Of a stretch of DNA of 64,000 bases, positions 54,059 through 61,334 are shown in pieces; the stretch's first letter is position 1, and each line of letters starts with the position of its first letter. The DNA is from Winogradskyella marina (GTDB lineage Bacteria; Bacteroidota; Bacteroidia; Flavobacteriales; Flavobacteriaceae). The stretch is from NCBI RefSeq assembly GCF_015645385.1, contig NZ_JADOET010000009.1, forward strand, positions 1-64,000. The letters are read 5' to 3'. Below the pieces are notes generated by a model. The model saw only the letters and a program-made list of their open reading frames with translations. It had not been told where the DNA came from and made no database searches. Both the position numbers and the translations under genes were made by a program.

Positions 54059-54960
54059 TGGGTATTTCCGTTTCCAACATATCGAAATCTTACAAAAAAG
54101 TAAACGCTTTACAAAATATATCATTTGAAGTAAAACCAAATGAACTATTCGGACTCATTGGTCCAGATGGAGCAGGAAAAACAACCTTGTTTCGCGTGTT
54201 GACAACCTTATTATTTGCAGATGAAGGAGTAGCAACAGTTGCAGGATTTGATATCGTTAACGATTATAAAAAGATTCGAAATAGTGTTGGTTATATGCCA
54301 GGAAAATTTTCTTTATATCAAGATTTAACCGTTGAAGAAAACTTAGATTTTTTTGCTACGATATTCGGAACTACCATTGAAGAAAATTACGATTTAATAA
54401 AAGATATTTACGTTCAAATTGAACCTTTTAAAGCTCGAAGAGCAGGTAAATTATCGGGTGGTATGAAACAAAAACTCGCATTATGTTGTGCTTTAATTCA
54501 CAAACCTAAAGTCTTGTTTTTAGATGAGCCAACCACAGGAGTTGACCCCGTTTCTAGAAAAGAGTTTTGGGAAATGCTAAAACGTTTACAGCAAAAAGAT
54601 ATCACTATTTTGGTATCTACACCTTATATGGATGAAGCTGCTTTGTGCGATAGAATTGCATTAATTCAAGATGGAAAAATCTTAGAAATTGATACTCCTG
54701 AAGCGATTGTAAAACATTATCCGAAACAGATTTATAATGTGCGAGCAAATAATATGTATCAACTCATTACCAGTTTAAATACTTACGAATATAACCATAG
54801 TGTTTATCCCTTTGGCGAATTTGTTCACTATACAGATAGTAGAACAGATTTTAATCCTGAGGAATTAAAAGCGTATTTAGAATCCAAAAATTTATCGCAT
54901 ATAGAAATTGAAAAAACAAAAGCTACCATTGAAGACACCTTTATGGAATTAGCAAAATAA
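54058..54960 (+). CDS. ABC transporter ATP-binding protein 1
   Basis: Cytoplasmic ATPase of an ABC-2 exporter, 300 residues. Walker A is GPDGAGKTT (near residue 33-41, with D in place of the more common N), the signature is LSGGMKQ, and Walker B is VLFLDEPTTGVD. A C-terminal extension (about 220-300) follows the core. With the second ATPase gene at 55084 it corresponds to the two halves of E. coli YbhF, a fused double ATPase, here on separate genes. The switch region normally ending in a His reads STPYMDEA, where the second ATPase has TTHYMDEA; the H-loop histidine is thus replaced by proline in this copy, which would weaken its own hydrolysis. Confidence 0.92.
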   Translation: MGISVSNISKSYKKVNALQNISFEVKPNELFGLIGPDGAGKTTLFRVLTTLLFADEGVATVAGFDIVNDYKKIRNSVGYMPGKFSLYQDLTVEENLDFFATIFGTTIEENYDLIKDIYVQIEPFKARRAGKLSGGMKQKLALCCALIHKPKVLFLDEPTTGVDPVSRKEFWEMLKRLQQKDITILVSTPYMDEAALCDRIALIQDGKILEIDTPEAIVKHYPKQIYNVRANNMYQLITSLNTYEYNHSVYPFGEFVHYTDSRTDFNPEELKAYLESKNLSHIEIEKTKATIEDTFMELAK

Positions 54961-54970
54961 AGAACCCAGG

Positions 54971-54997
54971 CCTAGCAGGTTTTTCAAACCTATCAGG
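54971..54997. repeat. Intergenic hairpin repeat, type A copy 1 (degenerate)
   Basis: A 27-nt imperfect palindrome beginning CCTAGCAGGTTTTTC and ending CAGG. It is related to the better copies at 55013 and 57570. Confidence 0.7.
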
Positions 54998-55012
54998 TCT
55001 CTAATTGTCTTT

Positions 55013-55039
55013 CCTGTAAGGTTTTAAAAACCTTGTAGG
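55013..55039. repeat. Intergenic hairpin repeat, type A copy 2
   Basis: A 27-nt near-perfect palindrome beginning CCTGTAAGGTTTT and ending AACCTTGTAGG. The copy at 57570-57596 differs at only a few positions and is likewise followed by TATAAA. Confidence 0.8.
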
Positions 55040-55056
55040 TATAAAATTAAACAATA

Positions 55057-55083
55057 AGAGTCCCACTTTCGTAGAAACTAAAG
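55057..55083. repeat. Intergenic repeat, type B copy 1 (degenerate), abutting a start codon
   Basis: Contains CACTTTCGTAGAAACTAAAG directly before the ATG of the second ABC ATPase. It resembles the TGCTTTCGCAGGAA repeat found before both permease genes. Confidence 0.5.
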
Positions 55084-55812
55084 ATGAAAAACAACAAAGT
55101 CATACAAGTAGAAGGTTTAACCAAAATGTTCGGAGATTTTACAGCTGTAAATGCCATAACATTTGAAGTGGATAAGGGCGAAATTTTTGGATTTTTAGGT
55201 GCTAACGGAGCAGGAAAAACCACAGCCATGAAAATGCTCATTGGTATTTCTAATCCAACTTCAGGAAAAGCAAATGTCGCGGGTTTTGATGTGTTTACTC
55301 ATCCTGAAGACATCAAAAAAAACATTGGTTATATGAGTCAGAAATTTGCCTTGTATGACGATTTAACCGTTAAAGAAAATATTACATTCTTTGGAGGTAT
55401 TTACGGATTATCTAGAAAACGGATCAAAGAAAAATCTACGGTTTTAATAGAAGAATTAGGTTTAGAGGAAGTTGCAAACACGTTAGTGGGAGCATTGCCA
55501 TTAGGTTGGAAACAAAAGTTGTCCTTTTCAGTTGCCTTGCTTCACGACCCCAAAATAGTGTTTTTAGATGAACCAACAGGAGGCGTAGATCCCATAACCA
55601 GACGTCAATTTTGGGAAATGATTTATAAAGCAGCCCATCAAGGCACAACCGTTTTTGTAACCACACATTATATGGATGAAGCCGAATATTGTGATAGAGT
55701 TTCCATTATGGTCAACGGAAAAATAGAGGCATTAGACACACCAAAAAAATTAAAAGCCCAGTTTAAAGTCGATAATATGAACGATGTATTTTTAAAATTG
55801 GCTCGTGGGTAA
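55084..55812 (+). CDS. ABC transporter ATP-binding protein 2
   Basis: Second ATPase of the ABC-2 exporter, 242 residues. Walker A is GANGAGKTT, Walker B is IVFLDEPTGGVD, and the H-loop is VTTHYMDEA with its histidine intact. The signature region reads ALPLGWKQKLS rather than the canonical LSGGQ, so the C-motif is degenerate, while copy 1 has LSGGMKQ. The two ATPases are therefore complementary: one with an intact signature, one with an intact H-loop, as in asymmetric ABC pairs with a single competent site. Three hairpin repeats fill the 123-nt gap before it. Confidence 0.92.
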   Translation: MKNNKVIQVEGLTKMFGDFTAVNAITFEVDKGEIFGFLGANGAGKTTAMKMLIGISNPTSGKANVAGFDVFTHPEDIKKNIGYMSQKFALYDDLTVKENITFFGGIYGLSRKRIKEKSTVLIEELGLEEVANTLVGALPLGWKQKLSFSVALLHDPKIVFLDEPTGGVDPITRRQFWEMIYKAAHQGTTVFVTTHYMDEAEYCDRVSIMVNGKIEALDTPKKLKAQFKVDNMNDVFLKLARG

Positions 55813-55824
55813 ATAGGTTCCCGA

Positions 55825-55891
55825 AGATTTCAAAGATTTACGCAGAAGAGTAACTAAAAAATCTGCGAGTATCTGCGAAATCTGCGGGAGA
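55825..55891. repeat. Intergenic hairpin repeat, type C copy 1 (left flank of GxxExxY gene)
   Basis: An imperfect hairpin with left arm AGATTTCAAAGATTTACGCA and a right arm built of TCTGCG units ending GCGGGAGA. The final 21 nt (55871-55891) are identical to 56380-56400 on the other side of the GxxExxY gene. Confidence 0.85.
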
Positions 55892-55917
55892 ATTATAGAA
55901 AAGTAAAACAAATAATT

Positions 55918-56304
55918 ATGGCAGAAAAAACAGAAAACGAAATATCCTATCTAATCAGAGGAGCAATTTTTAAAGTCTACAATGAATTAGGTCCAGGTAT
56001 ATTAGAATCAGTTTACGAAACTGTTTTAAGCTATGAATTAGAAAAAGAAGGATTAAATGTTAGAAGGCAAGTTACGTTACCAATATTTTATGATAGTATT
56101 GAATTAGAATCAGGCTTTAGGTTAGATTTATTAATAAATAATAAAGTCATAATAGAGATTAAATCAGTTGAAACTTTAGCAAAAGTGCATCATAAACAAG
56201 TTTTAACTTATTTAAAGATGTCAGAATTAAAATTAGGCATTTTAGTCAATTTCAATGTAGTTGATATTACAAAAGGAATTTTTAGAAAAGTAAACGGATT
56301 ATAG
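55918..56304 (+). CDS. GxxExxY protein (PD-(D/E)XK nuclease-like)
   Basis: A 128-residue protein with the namesake motif G27-I-L-E30-S-V-Y33 within ELGPGILESVYE. Nuclease-like residues follow: D70 in FRLDLLINNK and E80-I-K82 in VIIEIKS, matching the PD-(D/E)XK core. These proteins are widespread, patchily distributed and of unproven function. It interrupts the order ATPase-ATPase-permease-permease of the efflux operon, reads in the same direction, and is flanked on both sides by related hairpin repeats with an identical 21-nt end. That arrangement suggests it arrived with the repeats as an inserted unit. Confidence 0.9.
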   Translation: MAEKTENEISYLIRGAIFKVYNELGPGILESVYETVLSYELEKEGLNVRRQVTLPIFYDSIELESGFRLDLLINNKVIIEIKSVETLAKVHHKQVLTYLKMSELKLGILVNFNVVDITKGIFRKVNGL

Positions 56305-56319
56305 TAAAAAAGTATCCAC

Positions 56320-56400
56320 AGATTTCGCTGATTTACGCAGAAAACTACTCGTAATCATAATAAAAAGAAATCTGCGTTAATCTGCGAAATCTGCGGGAGA
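56320..56400. repeat. Intergenic hairpin repeat, type C copy 2 (right flank of GxxExxY gene)
   Basis: Left arm AGATTTCGCTGATTTACGCA and right arm TCTGCGTTAATCTGCGAAAT form a long imperfect hairpin. The last 21 nt repeat the end of copy 1 exactly, in direct orientation. Confidence 0.88.
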
Positions 56401-56422
56401 TATTAAGTGCTAACAATTATAA

Positions 56423-56449
56423 AGATTTCTGATTTCTCAGGAATAAAGG
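56423..56449. repeat. Intergenic repeat, type B copy 2, abutting a start codon
   Basis: AGATTTCTGATTTCTCAGGA and the following ATAAAGG lie directly before the ATG of permease 1. The CAGGAA part can serve as a purine-rich ribosome-binding segment. Confidence 0.65.
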
Positions 56450-57556
56450 ATGAAAAGATTCATAGGTTTCATAAAAAAAGAATTCTACCACATATTTAGA
56501 GATAGACGCTCGTTGTTTATCCTTTTTGGTATGCCAATTGCCCAAATAATGCTCTTCGGTTTTGCCATTACTAACGAAATCAATAATGTAGATATTGCTA
56601 TTTTAGACCATTCAAAAGACGCTACAACACTAGAAATTATCAATAAAATTTCAGCTTCGAAATATTTTAGTATAAGTCAGTATATTGAAAAAGAATCAGA
56701 TATTGAAACTATTTTTAAGAAAGGGCACGTAAAAGCCGTTTTAAACTTCGACAAAGATTTTAGTAAAAATTTAATTAAGGATAAAAATGCAACTATTCAG
56801 ATTGTTACAGATGCCACAGATCCAAATACAGCGAATACCATAAGTAATTATGTAAATGCCATACTTCAACAATATCAAAAAGAATTAAATAAAGACATCA
56901 CAATAGGCTATCAAATAGTGCCACAAACACGTATGGTTTACAACCCAGAACTCAAAAGCGTGTATATGTTTGTTCCCGGTGTAATGACCGTAATTTTAAT
57001 GTTAGTTTCAGCAATGATGACTTCAATTTCTATTACAAGAGAAAAAGAATTAGGCACTATGGAAATTCTCTTGGTATCGCCTTTAAAGCCTATTCAAGTT
57101 ATTGTAGGTAAGGTCTTTCCTTATATTTTTCTGTCTATTATTAACGCTATTGTCATTGTAATGCTGAGTATTTTTATTTTTAAAATGCCAGTTCAAGGTA
57201 GTCTATTTCTATTAGGATTTGAAAGTGTTTTGTTCATCATAACAGCCTTGGCATTAGGTATTTTAATTTCAACGGTTTCAGCTACACAACAAACCGCAAT
57301 GATGATTTCGTTAATGGGATTAATGCTTCCTGTAATTTTATTATCAGGTTTTATTTTTCCTATTTCAAGTATGCCTTTACCATTGCAAGTGATTAGTAAT
57401 ATTATTCCAGCCAAGTGGTTTATCATCATCATTAAAGGGATTATGCTAAAAGGCGTTGGATTACAATACATTTGGAAAGAAACCTTGATTTTAGTGGGAA
57501 TGACCGTGTTCTTTATAGCAGTAAGTGTGAAGAAATATAAAATTAGATTAGAGTAA
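56450..57556 (+). CDS. ABC-2 type permease 1 (YbhS/YbhR-like)
   Basis: Membrane component of the exporter, 368 residues. Topology follows the family: one N-terminal helix (about 22-40), a large periplasmic domain (about 45-170), then five helices (about 175-365). Family strings are ITREKELGTMEILLVSPLKP, LLSGFIFPISSMPLPLQVISNIIPAKWFI and IIKGIMLKG. It is a paralogue of the next gene; the two should form a heterodimer bound by the two ATPases. The substrate is unknown; YbhFSR-type pumps have been linked to drug and sodium efflux. Confidence 0.93.
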   Translation: MKRFIGFIKKEFYHIFRDRRSLFILFGMPIAQIMLFGFAITNEINNVDIAILDHSKDATTLEIINKISASKYFSISQYIEKESDIETIFKKGHVKAVLNFDKDFSKNLIKDKNATIQIVTDATDPNTANTISNYVNAILQQYQKELNKDITIGYQIVPQTRMVYNPELKSVYMFVPGVMTVILMLVSAMMTSISITREKELGTMEILLVSPLKPIQVIVGKVFPYIFLSIINAIVIVMLSIFIFKMPVQGSLFLLGFESVLFIITALALGILISTVSATQQTAMMISLMGLMLPVILLSGFIFPISSMPLPLQVISNIIPAKWFIIIIKGIMLKGVGLQYIWKETLILVGMTVFFIAVSVKKYKIRLE

Positions 57557-57569
57557 ACAGGGTAGTCAT

Positions 57570-57596
57570 CCTGCAAGGTTTCAAAAACCTTGTAGG
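57570..57596. repeat. Intergenic hairpin repeat, type A copy 3
   Basis: A 27-nt palindrome, CCTGCAAGGTTT with AAACCTTGTAGG around a short loop, located 14 nt after permease 1. It is nearly identical to the copy at 55013. Confidence 0.82.
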
Positions 57597-57625
57597 TATA
57601 AATCAGAATTGTATTAATTTAAAAG

Positions 57626-57650
57626 AGATTTCTGCTTTCGCAGGAAGTAG
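57626..57650. repeat. Intergenic repeat, type B copy 3, abutting a start codon
   Basis: AGATTTCTGCTTTCGCAGGA is followed by AGTAG immediately before the ATG of permease 2. Its arms TTTCTGC and GCAGGAA can pair around a short loop. Confidence 0.75.
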
Positions 57651-57651
57651 C

Positions 57652-58773
57652 ATGAAAACAATACTATACATTATACAAAAAGAGTTCAAGCAAATCTTTA
57701 GAAATAAAGGGATGCTGCCGATTATTTTTGTTATGCCAATATTACAACTTGTTATTTTATCAAACGCAGCGACTTTTGAAGTGAAAAATATCAAATTTGG
57801 CTATATCGATAACGACCACACATCAACATCTAGAGCCTTAATTGAAAAATTTAAGGCGTCTACATATTTTAATGTTTTAACAGATTTTCCATCAGAAAGA
57901 TTAGCCAGTTCAGAAATGCTTAACGGAAAAATAGATGTAGTTTTAGAAATTCCACACTATTTTGAACGCGAATTACAAAAGGAAAAACACAACAGTTTAG
58001 GAGTTACCGTTAATGCCATCGATGGAGCAGCAGCAGGAGTAGAAAATGTATATATCACACAAATTATTCAGCGTTTTAATAAAAATTTAAAAGTTGATTT
58101 ATTACAGGTTTCCGATGCTCAAATTCAACCTGTTACCATTGAATCCATTCCACTATTTTGGTATAACCAAACCTTAAATTATAAAACTTTTATGGTGCCT
58201 GGAATTTTGGTTTTATTAGTGACCATGATTACCTTATTCCTTTCAGGAATGAATATTGTGCGCGAAAAAGAAATAGGAACTTTAGAGCAAATTAATGTTA
58301 CGCCAATTAAAAAAAGTCAGTTTATTATAGGAAAACTTTTTCCATTTTGGGTTATAGGAATGGGCTTGTTAACGGTTGGGCTAATTTTAGCGAGACTCAT
58401 ATTCAACGTTCCAATGGTTGGTAGTTTGGCACTCATGTATTTTTATACCTCTATTTATATTTTGGTGGTTTTGGGTATTGGTTTATTCATATCCAACTTT
58501 ACAGATACACAACAACAAGCTATGTTTATTTCATGGTTTTTTGTCGTGATTTTCATCTTAATGAGTGGCTTATTTACGCCAATTGAAAGCATGCCTAAAT
58601 GGGCTCAAATCGTTACAGAATTCAATCCAGTAAAGTATTTTGTAGAAGTGATGCGGATGGTAATGCTAAAAGGTTCTGGGTTTAATGATATACTTCCACA
58701 GCTTTTAAAAACGGCACTTTATGCTTTTATAATGAATGGTTTGGCGGTTTGGAGTTATAAGAAAATCAATTAA
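57652..58773 (+). CDS. ABC-2 type permease 2 (YbhR/YbhS-like)
   Basis: Second membrane subunit of the exporter, 373 residues, with the same one-plus-five helix layout as permease 1. Family strings are IVREKEIGTLEQINVTPIKK, FTDTQQQAMFISWFFVVIF, LMSGLFTPIESMPKWAQIVTEFNPVKYFVEVMR and MLKGSGF. It is the last gene of the operon; a GTAAC-N4-GTTAC promoter for the next gene begins 10 nt later. A type A hairpin and a type B repeat fill the gap before it. Confidence 0.93.
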   Translation: MKTILYIIQKEFKQIFRNKGMLPIIFVMPILQLVILSNAATFEVKNIKFGYIDNDHTSTSRALIEKFKASTYFNVLTDFPSERLASSEMLNGKIDVVLEIPHYFERELQKEKHNSLGVTVNAIDGAAAGVENVYITQIIQRFNKNLKVDLLQVSDAQIQPVTIESIPLFWYNQTLNYKTFMVPGILVLLVTMITLFLSGMNIVREKEIGTLEQINVTPIKKSQFIIGKLFPFWVIGMGLLTVGLILARLIFNVPMVGSLALMYFYTSIYILVVLGIGLFISNFTDTQQQAMFISWFFVVIFILMSGLFTPIESMPKWAQIVTEFNPVKYFVEVMRMVMLKGSGFNDILPQLLKTALYAFIMNGLAVWSYKKIN

Positions 58774-58782
58774 AAGGTTTGT

Positions 58783-58826
58783 GTAACAATAGTTACGGTA
58801 TAGTTTAATCTAAATGACAACCTTTG
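58783..58826 (+). promoter_or_regulatory. GTAAC-N4-GTTAC activator site and promoter (sulfide:quinone oxidoreductase)
   Basis: Inverted repeat GTAACAATAGTTAC (58783-58796). A box AACCTTTG (58819-58826), one base from TAnnTTTG, begins exactly 36 nt after the site start. Confidence 0.7.
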
Positions 58827-58927
58827 TTGTGTAATCTAGGCTTTATAGTACTTTTTTATTCGTACTGATGTATATCATTTTATAGCCTATTTTCTTTAAC
58901 TAAATTTACTATAATAAAACATAAGTA

Positions 58928-60385
58928 ATGTCTAAAATTGTCATTTTAGGAGCAGGTATTTCTGGCCATGTTGCAGCTGCACACCTACGTCGAAAATTAT
59001 CTAAAGAACACGAGGTTGTCGTTGTGTCACCTAACAGTAATTACCAATGGATTCCATCTAATATTTGGGTCGGAATTGGTAGAATGAAATCCGAAAAAAT
59101 ATTATTCCCGTTAGCACCTTTGTACAAAAAGAAAGGAATTGGTTTTAAGCAAGCCAAAGCTGTATCGTTTCACCCTGAAGGCGATAGTACTGAACAAAAA
59201 CCTTATGTCTTATCAGAATATGTTGTAGGCGATAACAAAGGAAAACAGGAAAAAGTAACCTACGATTATTTGATTAACGCCACAGGTCCAAAGCTAAATT
59301 TTGAAGCTACAGAAGGTTTAATTCCAGGAGAGAATAAAACCTATTCTGTTTGTACGTATACGCATGCAGATCATGCTTGGGAAGGATTGAGTGCTTTGAT
59401 TGAGGACATGAAGAAAGGTAAAAAGGCGAAAATTTTAATTGGTACTGGTCATGCAAAATCGACTTGTCAAGGTGCGGCTTTTGAATATATTTTAAATGTT
59501 GAAGAAGAACTTCAAAAACATAATGTAAGAGATATGGCTGAAATCACTTGGATTGCTAATGAGCATGAGTTGGGTGATTTTGGAATGGATGGTGTGTTGA
59601 TGAGTTACAACGATATGATTATGAAATCTAGTGAATTGGTCGAAATGATTTTTGAAGATCGAGGCATTAAATGGATTATTGGAGCTGGCGTTAATAAAAT
59701 AGAAGATGGTATAGCGCATTACGAAACTCTTGATGGGGATTATAAAACTGAATCTTATGATTTTGCGATGTTAATTCCAGCATTTTCAGGACACGGTTTT
59801 AAAGCTTATGATAAAAACGAAAATGATATTACTGAAAAACTCTTTAAAGGTTTCATGATTGTGGATGCTGATTATACATCAAAACCATATGAAGAGTGGA
59901 CCGTTCAAGACTGGCCAGAAACCTATCAGAATCCTAGTTACAAAAACATATTTGCACCAGGTATTGCATTTGCTCCACCACATGCTATTTCTAAACCTCG
60001 TAAAAGTAAAAACGGAACAGATATTTCACCAGCGCCACCAAGAACAGGAATGCCATCTGGTATCACTGCAAAATTAGTCGCAGAAAATATTATTGAAACC
60101 ATTAAAAATGGAAAAACTTCTACAGATCATAAAGGCTCTTTAGGAAATATGGGAGCTGCTTGTATTGCTTCTGCTGGTTTTGGTTTTTGGAAAGGCAGTG
60201 GAGTCAGTATTACAACATATCCTATTGTGCCAGATTTTAAGAAATATCCAGATTCTCACGGAAGACATCTAGGTAAAACATTTGGAGCTATTGGTTTGGC
60301 TGGTCATTGGCTTAAGTTAATGTTACATTATGCTTTTATTTATAAAGCTAAAATGAGACCATTTTGGTGGTTGATTCCAGAATAA
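58928..60385 (+). CDS. Sulfide:quinone oxidoreductase-like flavoprotein
   Basis: FAD-dependent membrane-associated oxidoreductase of 485 residues. The N-terminal dinucleotide-binding motif is KIVILGAGISGHVAAAHL. Candidate redox cysteines are C180 (GTGHAKSTCQGAAFEY) and C412 (MGAACIASAGFGF), the pair expected to bridge sulfane sulfur in SQR; C142 (YSVCTYTHADHAW) is also present. The C-terminus (HWLKLMLHYAFIYKAKMRPFWW) is amphipathic and probably anchors the protein at the quinone pool. SQR oxidises sulfide to polysulfide, feeding electrons to quinone. The promoter has the shared activator site, and a persulfide-dioxygenase-like gene at 39623 would handle its product. Confidence 0.87.
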   Translation: MSKIVILGAGISGHVAAAHLRRKLSKEHEVVVVSPNSNYQWIPSNIWVGIGRMKSEKILFPLAPLYKKKGIGFKQAKAVSFHPEGDSTEQKPYVLSEYVVGDNKGKQEKVTYDYLINATGPKLNFEATEGLIPGENKTYSVCTYTHADHAWEGLSALIEDMKKGKKAKILIGTGHAKSTCQGAAFEYILNVEEELQKHNVRDMAEITWIANEHELGDFGMDGVLMSYNDMIMKSSELVEMIFEDRGIKWIIGAGVNKIEDGIAHYETLDGDYKTESYDFAMLIPAFSGHGFKAYDKNENDITEKLFKGFMIVDADYTSKPYEEWTVQDWPETYQNPSYKNIFAPGIAFAPPHAISKPRKSKNGTDISPAPPRTGMPSGITAKLVAENIIETIKNGKTSTDHKGSLGNMGAACIASAGFGFWKGSGVSITTYPIVPDFKKYPDSHGRHLGKTFGAIGLAGHWLKLMLHYAFIYKAKMRPFWWLIPE

Positions 60386-60432
60386 AGTCCTTGTATTTAG
60401 TAATTAATAAATTAAGTGTTAAAAAATATATC

Positions 60433-60570
60433 ATGAAAAGAATATCACCAAGAATGCGTTTTAGAATGATGAATCCATTTTTACAGTTTTTCAAGTTTAT
60501 AATTTTAAGTGTGAAAATTATGGTCATTGTTGCTGGAGGACATGGAGGCACAAGAGAGAAAGTGAAATAA
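60433..60570 (+). CDS. Small basic membrane-associated protein after the SQR-like gene
   Basis: A 45-residue protein starting MKRISPRMRFRMMNPFLQFF, with a short hydrophobic helix (about 17-35, FFKFIILSVKIMVIVAGG) and a basic N-terminus. It lies 47 nt after the SQR-like stop, with a double terminator behind it, so it is in the same transcript. The strongly non-random composition and location support a real small gene. I do not recognise a family. It could anchor or modulate the oxidoreductase at the membrane. Confidence 0.6.
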   Translation: MKRISPRMRFRMMNPFLQFFKFIILSVKIMVIVAGGHGGTREKVK

Positions 60571-60591
60571 AATTATAAAAAATTAAATGGT

Positions 60592-60616
60592 AACTGATTT
60601 GGTTATCAGTTTTTTT
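60592..60616 (+). terminator. First terminator hairpin of the SQR transcript
   Basis: A 7-bp stem, AACTGAT (60592-60598) with ATCAGTT (60605-60611), and 6-nt loop, is followed by a T-run. A close copy of this and the next hairpin recurs at 63068-63137. Confidence 0.75.
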
Positions 60617-60630
60617 GAGGTTGATTAATA

Positions 60631-60664
60631 AAAAAGCATTCATATTTAAATGAATGCTTTTTTT
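60631..60664. terminator. Second, bidirectional terminator hairpin
   Basis: A 13-bp stem, AAAAAGCATTCAT (60631-60643) with ATGAATGCTTTTT (60650-60662), has A-run and T-run flanks, so it can serve the SQR unit (+) and the nicotinamidase operon (-). Confidence 0.88.
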
Positions 60665-60690
60665 AGTCGTATATTATTATAGCGTGGTTG

Positions 60691-61296
60691 TCATAATAAT
60701 TCCGAGGTTAAAACTTTTATACCCTTAGCAATCATTTCGATTTTAAGTTGTTTTAAATGCTCATTATCTAGAGCTTTAGATGCATCTTCAATAAAAATAC
60801 AGTCAAAACCTTCATTAAAAGCATCGATTATAGAAAAATAAACACAGATGTCTGCCGCTAAACCACAAAAATAAACTTGGGAAATTCCCTTTTCCTTTAA
60901 GTATCCCGTCAATCCTGTAGACTTTAAATGGCCATTGTCATAAAATGCACTGTAACTATCAATGGTTTTATCGGTTCCTTTTCTAAAAATAGCTTCAAAA
61001 TTATTGGTATGTAAATCCGGATGAAATGCAGCGCCTTCTGTACCTTGAACACAATGATTTGGCCATAAGGTTTGTGCTTTTCCATATAATTCGATGACAT
61101 CAAAATTAGATTTTCCTTTATGATTAGTGGCAAAACTCACATGATCGATAGGGTGCCAATCTTGTGTGGCGAGAACTAAATCAAACTTATCTTGAATTTT
61201 GTTAATTACTGGTACAATGCTATCCCCTTTGGGTACAGGAAGTGAACCACTCGGCATAAAATCGTTTTGTACATCAATAACTAAGAGTGTTTTCAT
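60691..61296 (-). CDS. pncA: Nicotinamidase
   Basis: Converts nicotinamide to nicotinate in the NAD salvage (Preiss-Handler) route. At 201 residues it has the normal size. The catalytic triad is visible: D9 in LLVIDVQNDFMPSGSL, K106 in AIFRKGTD, and the nucleophile C151 in FCGLAADICVYFS. Metal ligands are D46 and H48 in TQDWHP, plus H81 in WPNHCVQGTEG. It is 38 nt downstream of the nicotinate phosphoribosyltransferase gene on the same strand, so the two consecutive steps are in one operon. Confidence 0.95.
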   Translation of the reverse strand: MKTLLVIDVQNDFMPSGSLPVPKGDSIVPVINKIQDKFDLVLATQDWHPIDHVSFATNHKGKSNFDVIELYGKAQTLWPNHCVQGTEGAAFHPDLHTNNFEAIFRKGTDKTIDSYSAFYDNGHLKSTGLTGYLKEKGISQVYFCGLAADICVYFSIIDAFNEGFDCIFIEDASKALDNEHLKQLKIEMIAKGIKVLTSELL

Positions 61297-61334
61297 TAAT
61301 GGTATGTTTTAAATGAATGTTTAAATATTGGGAC

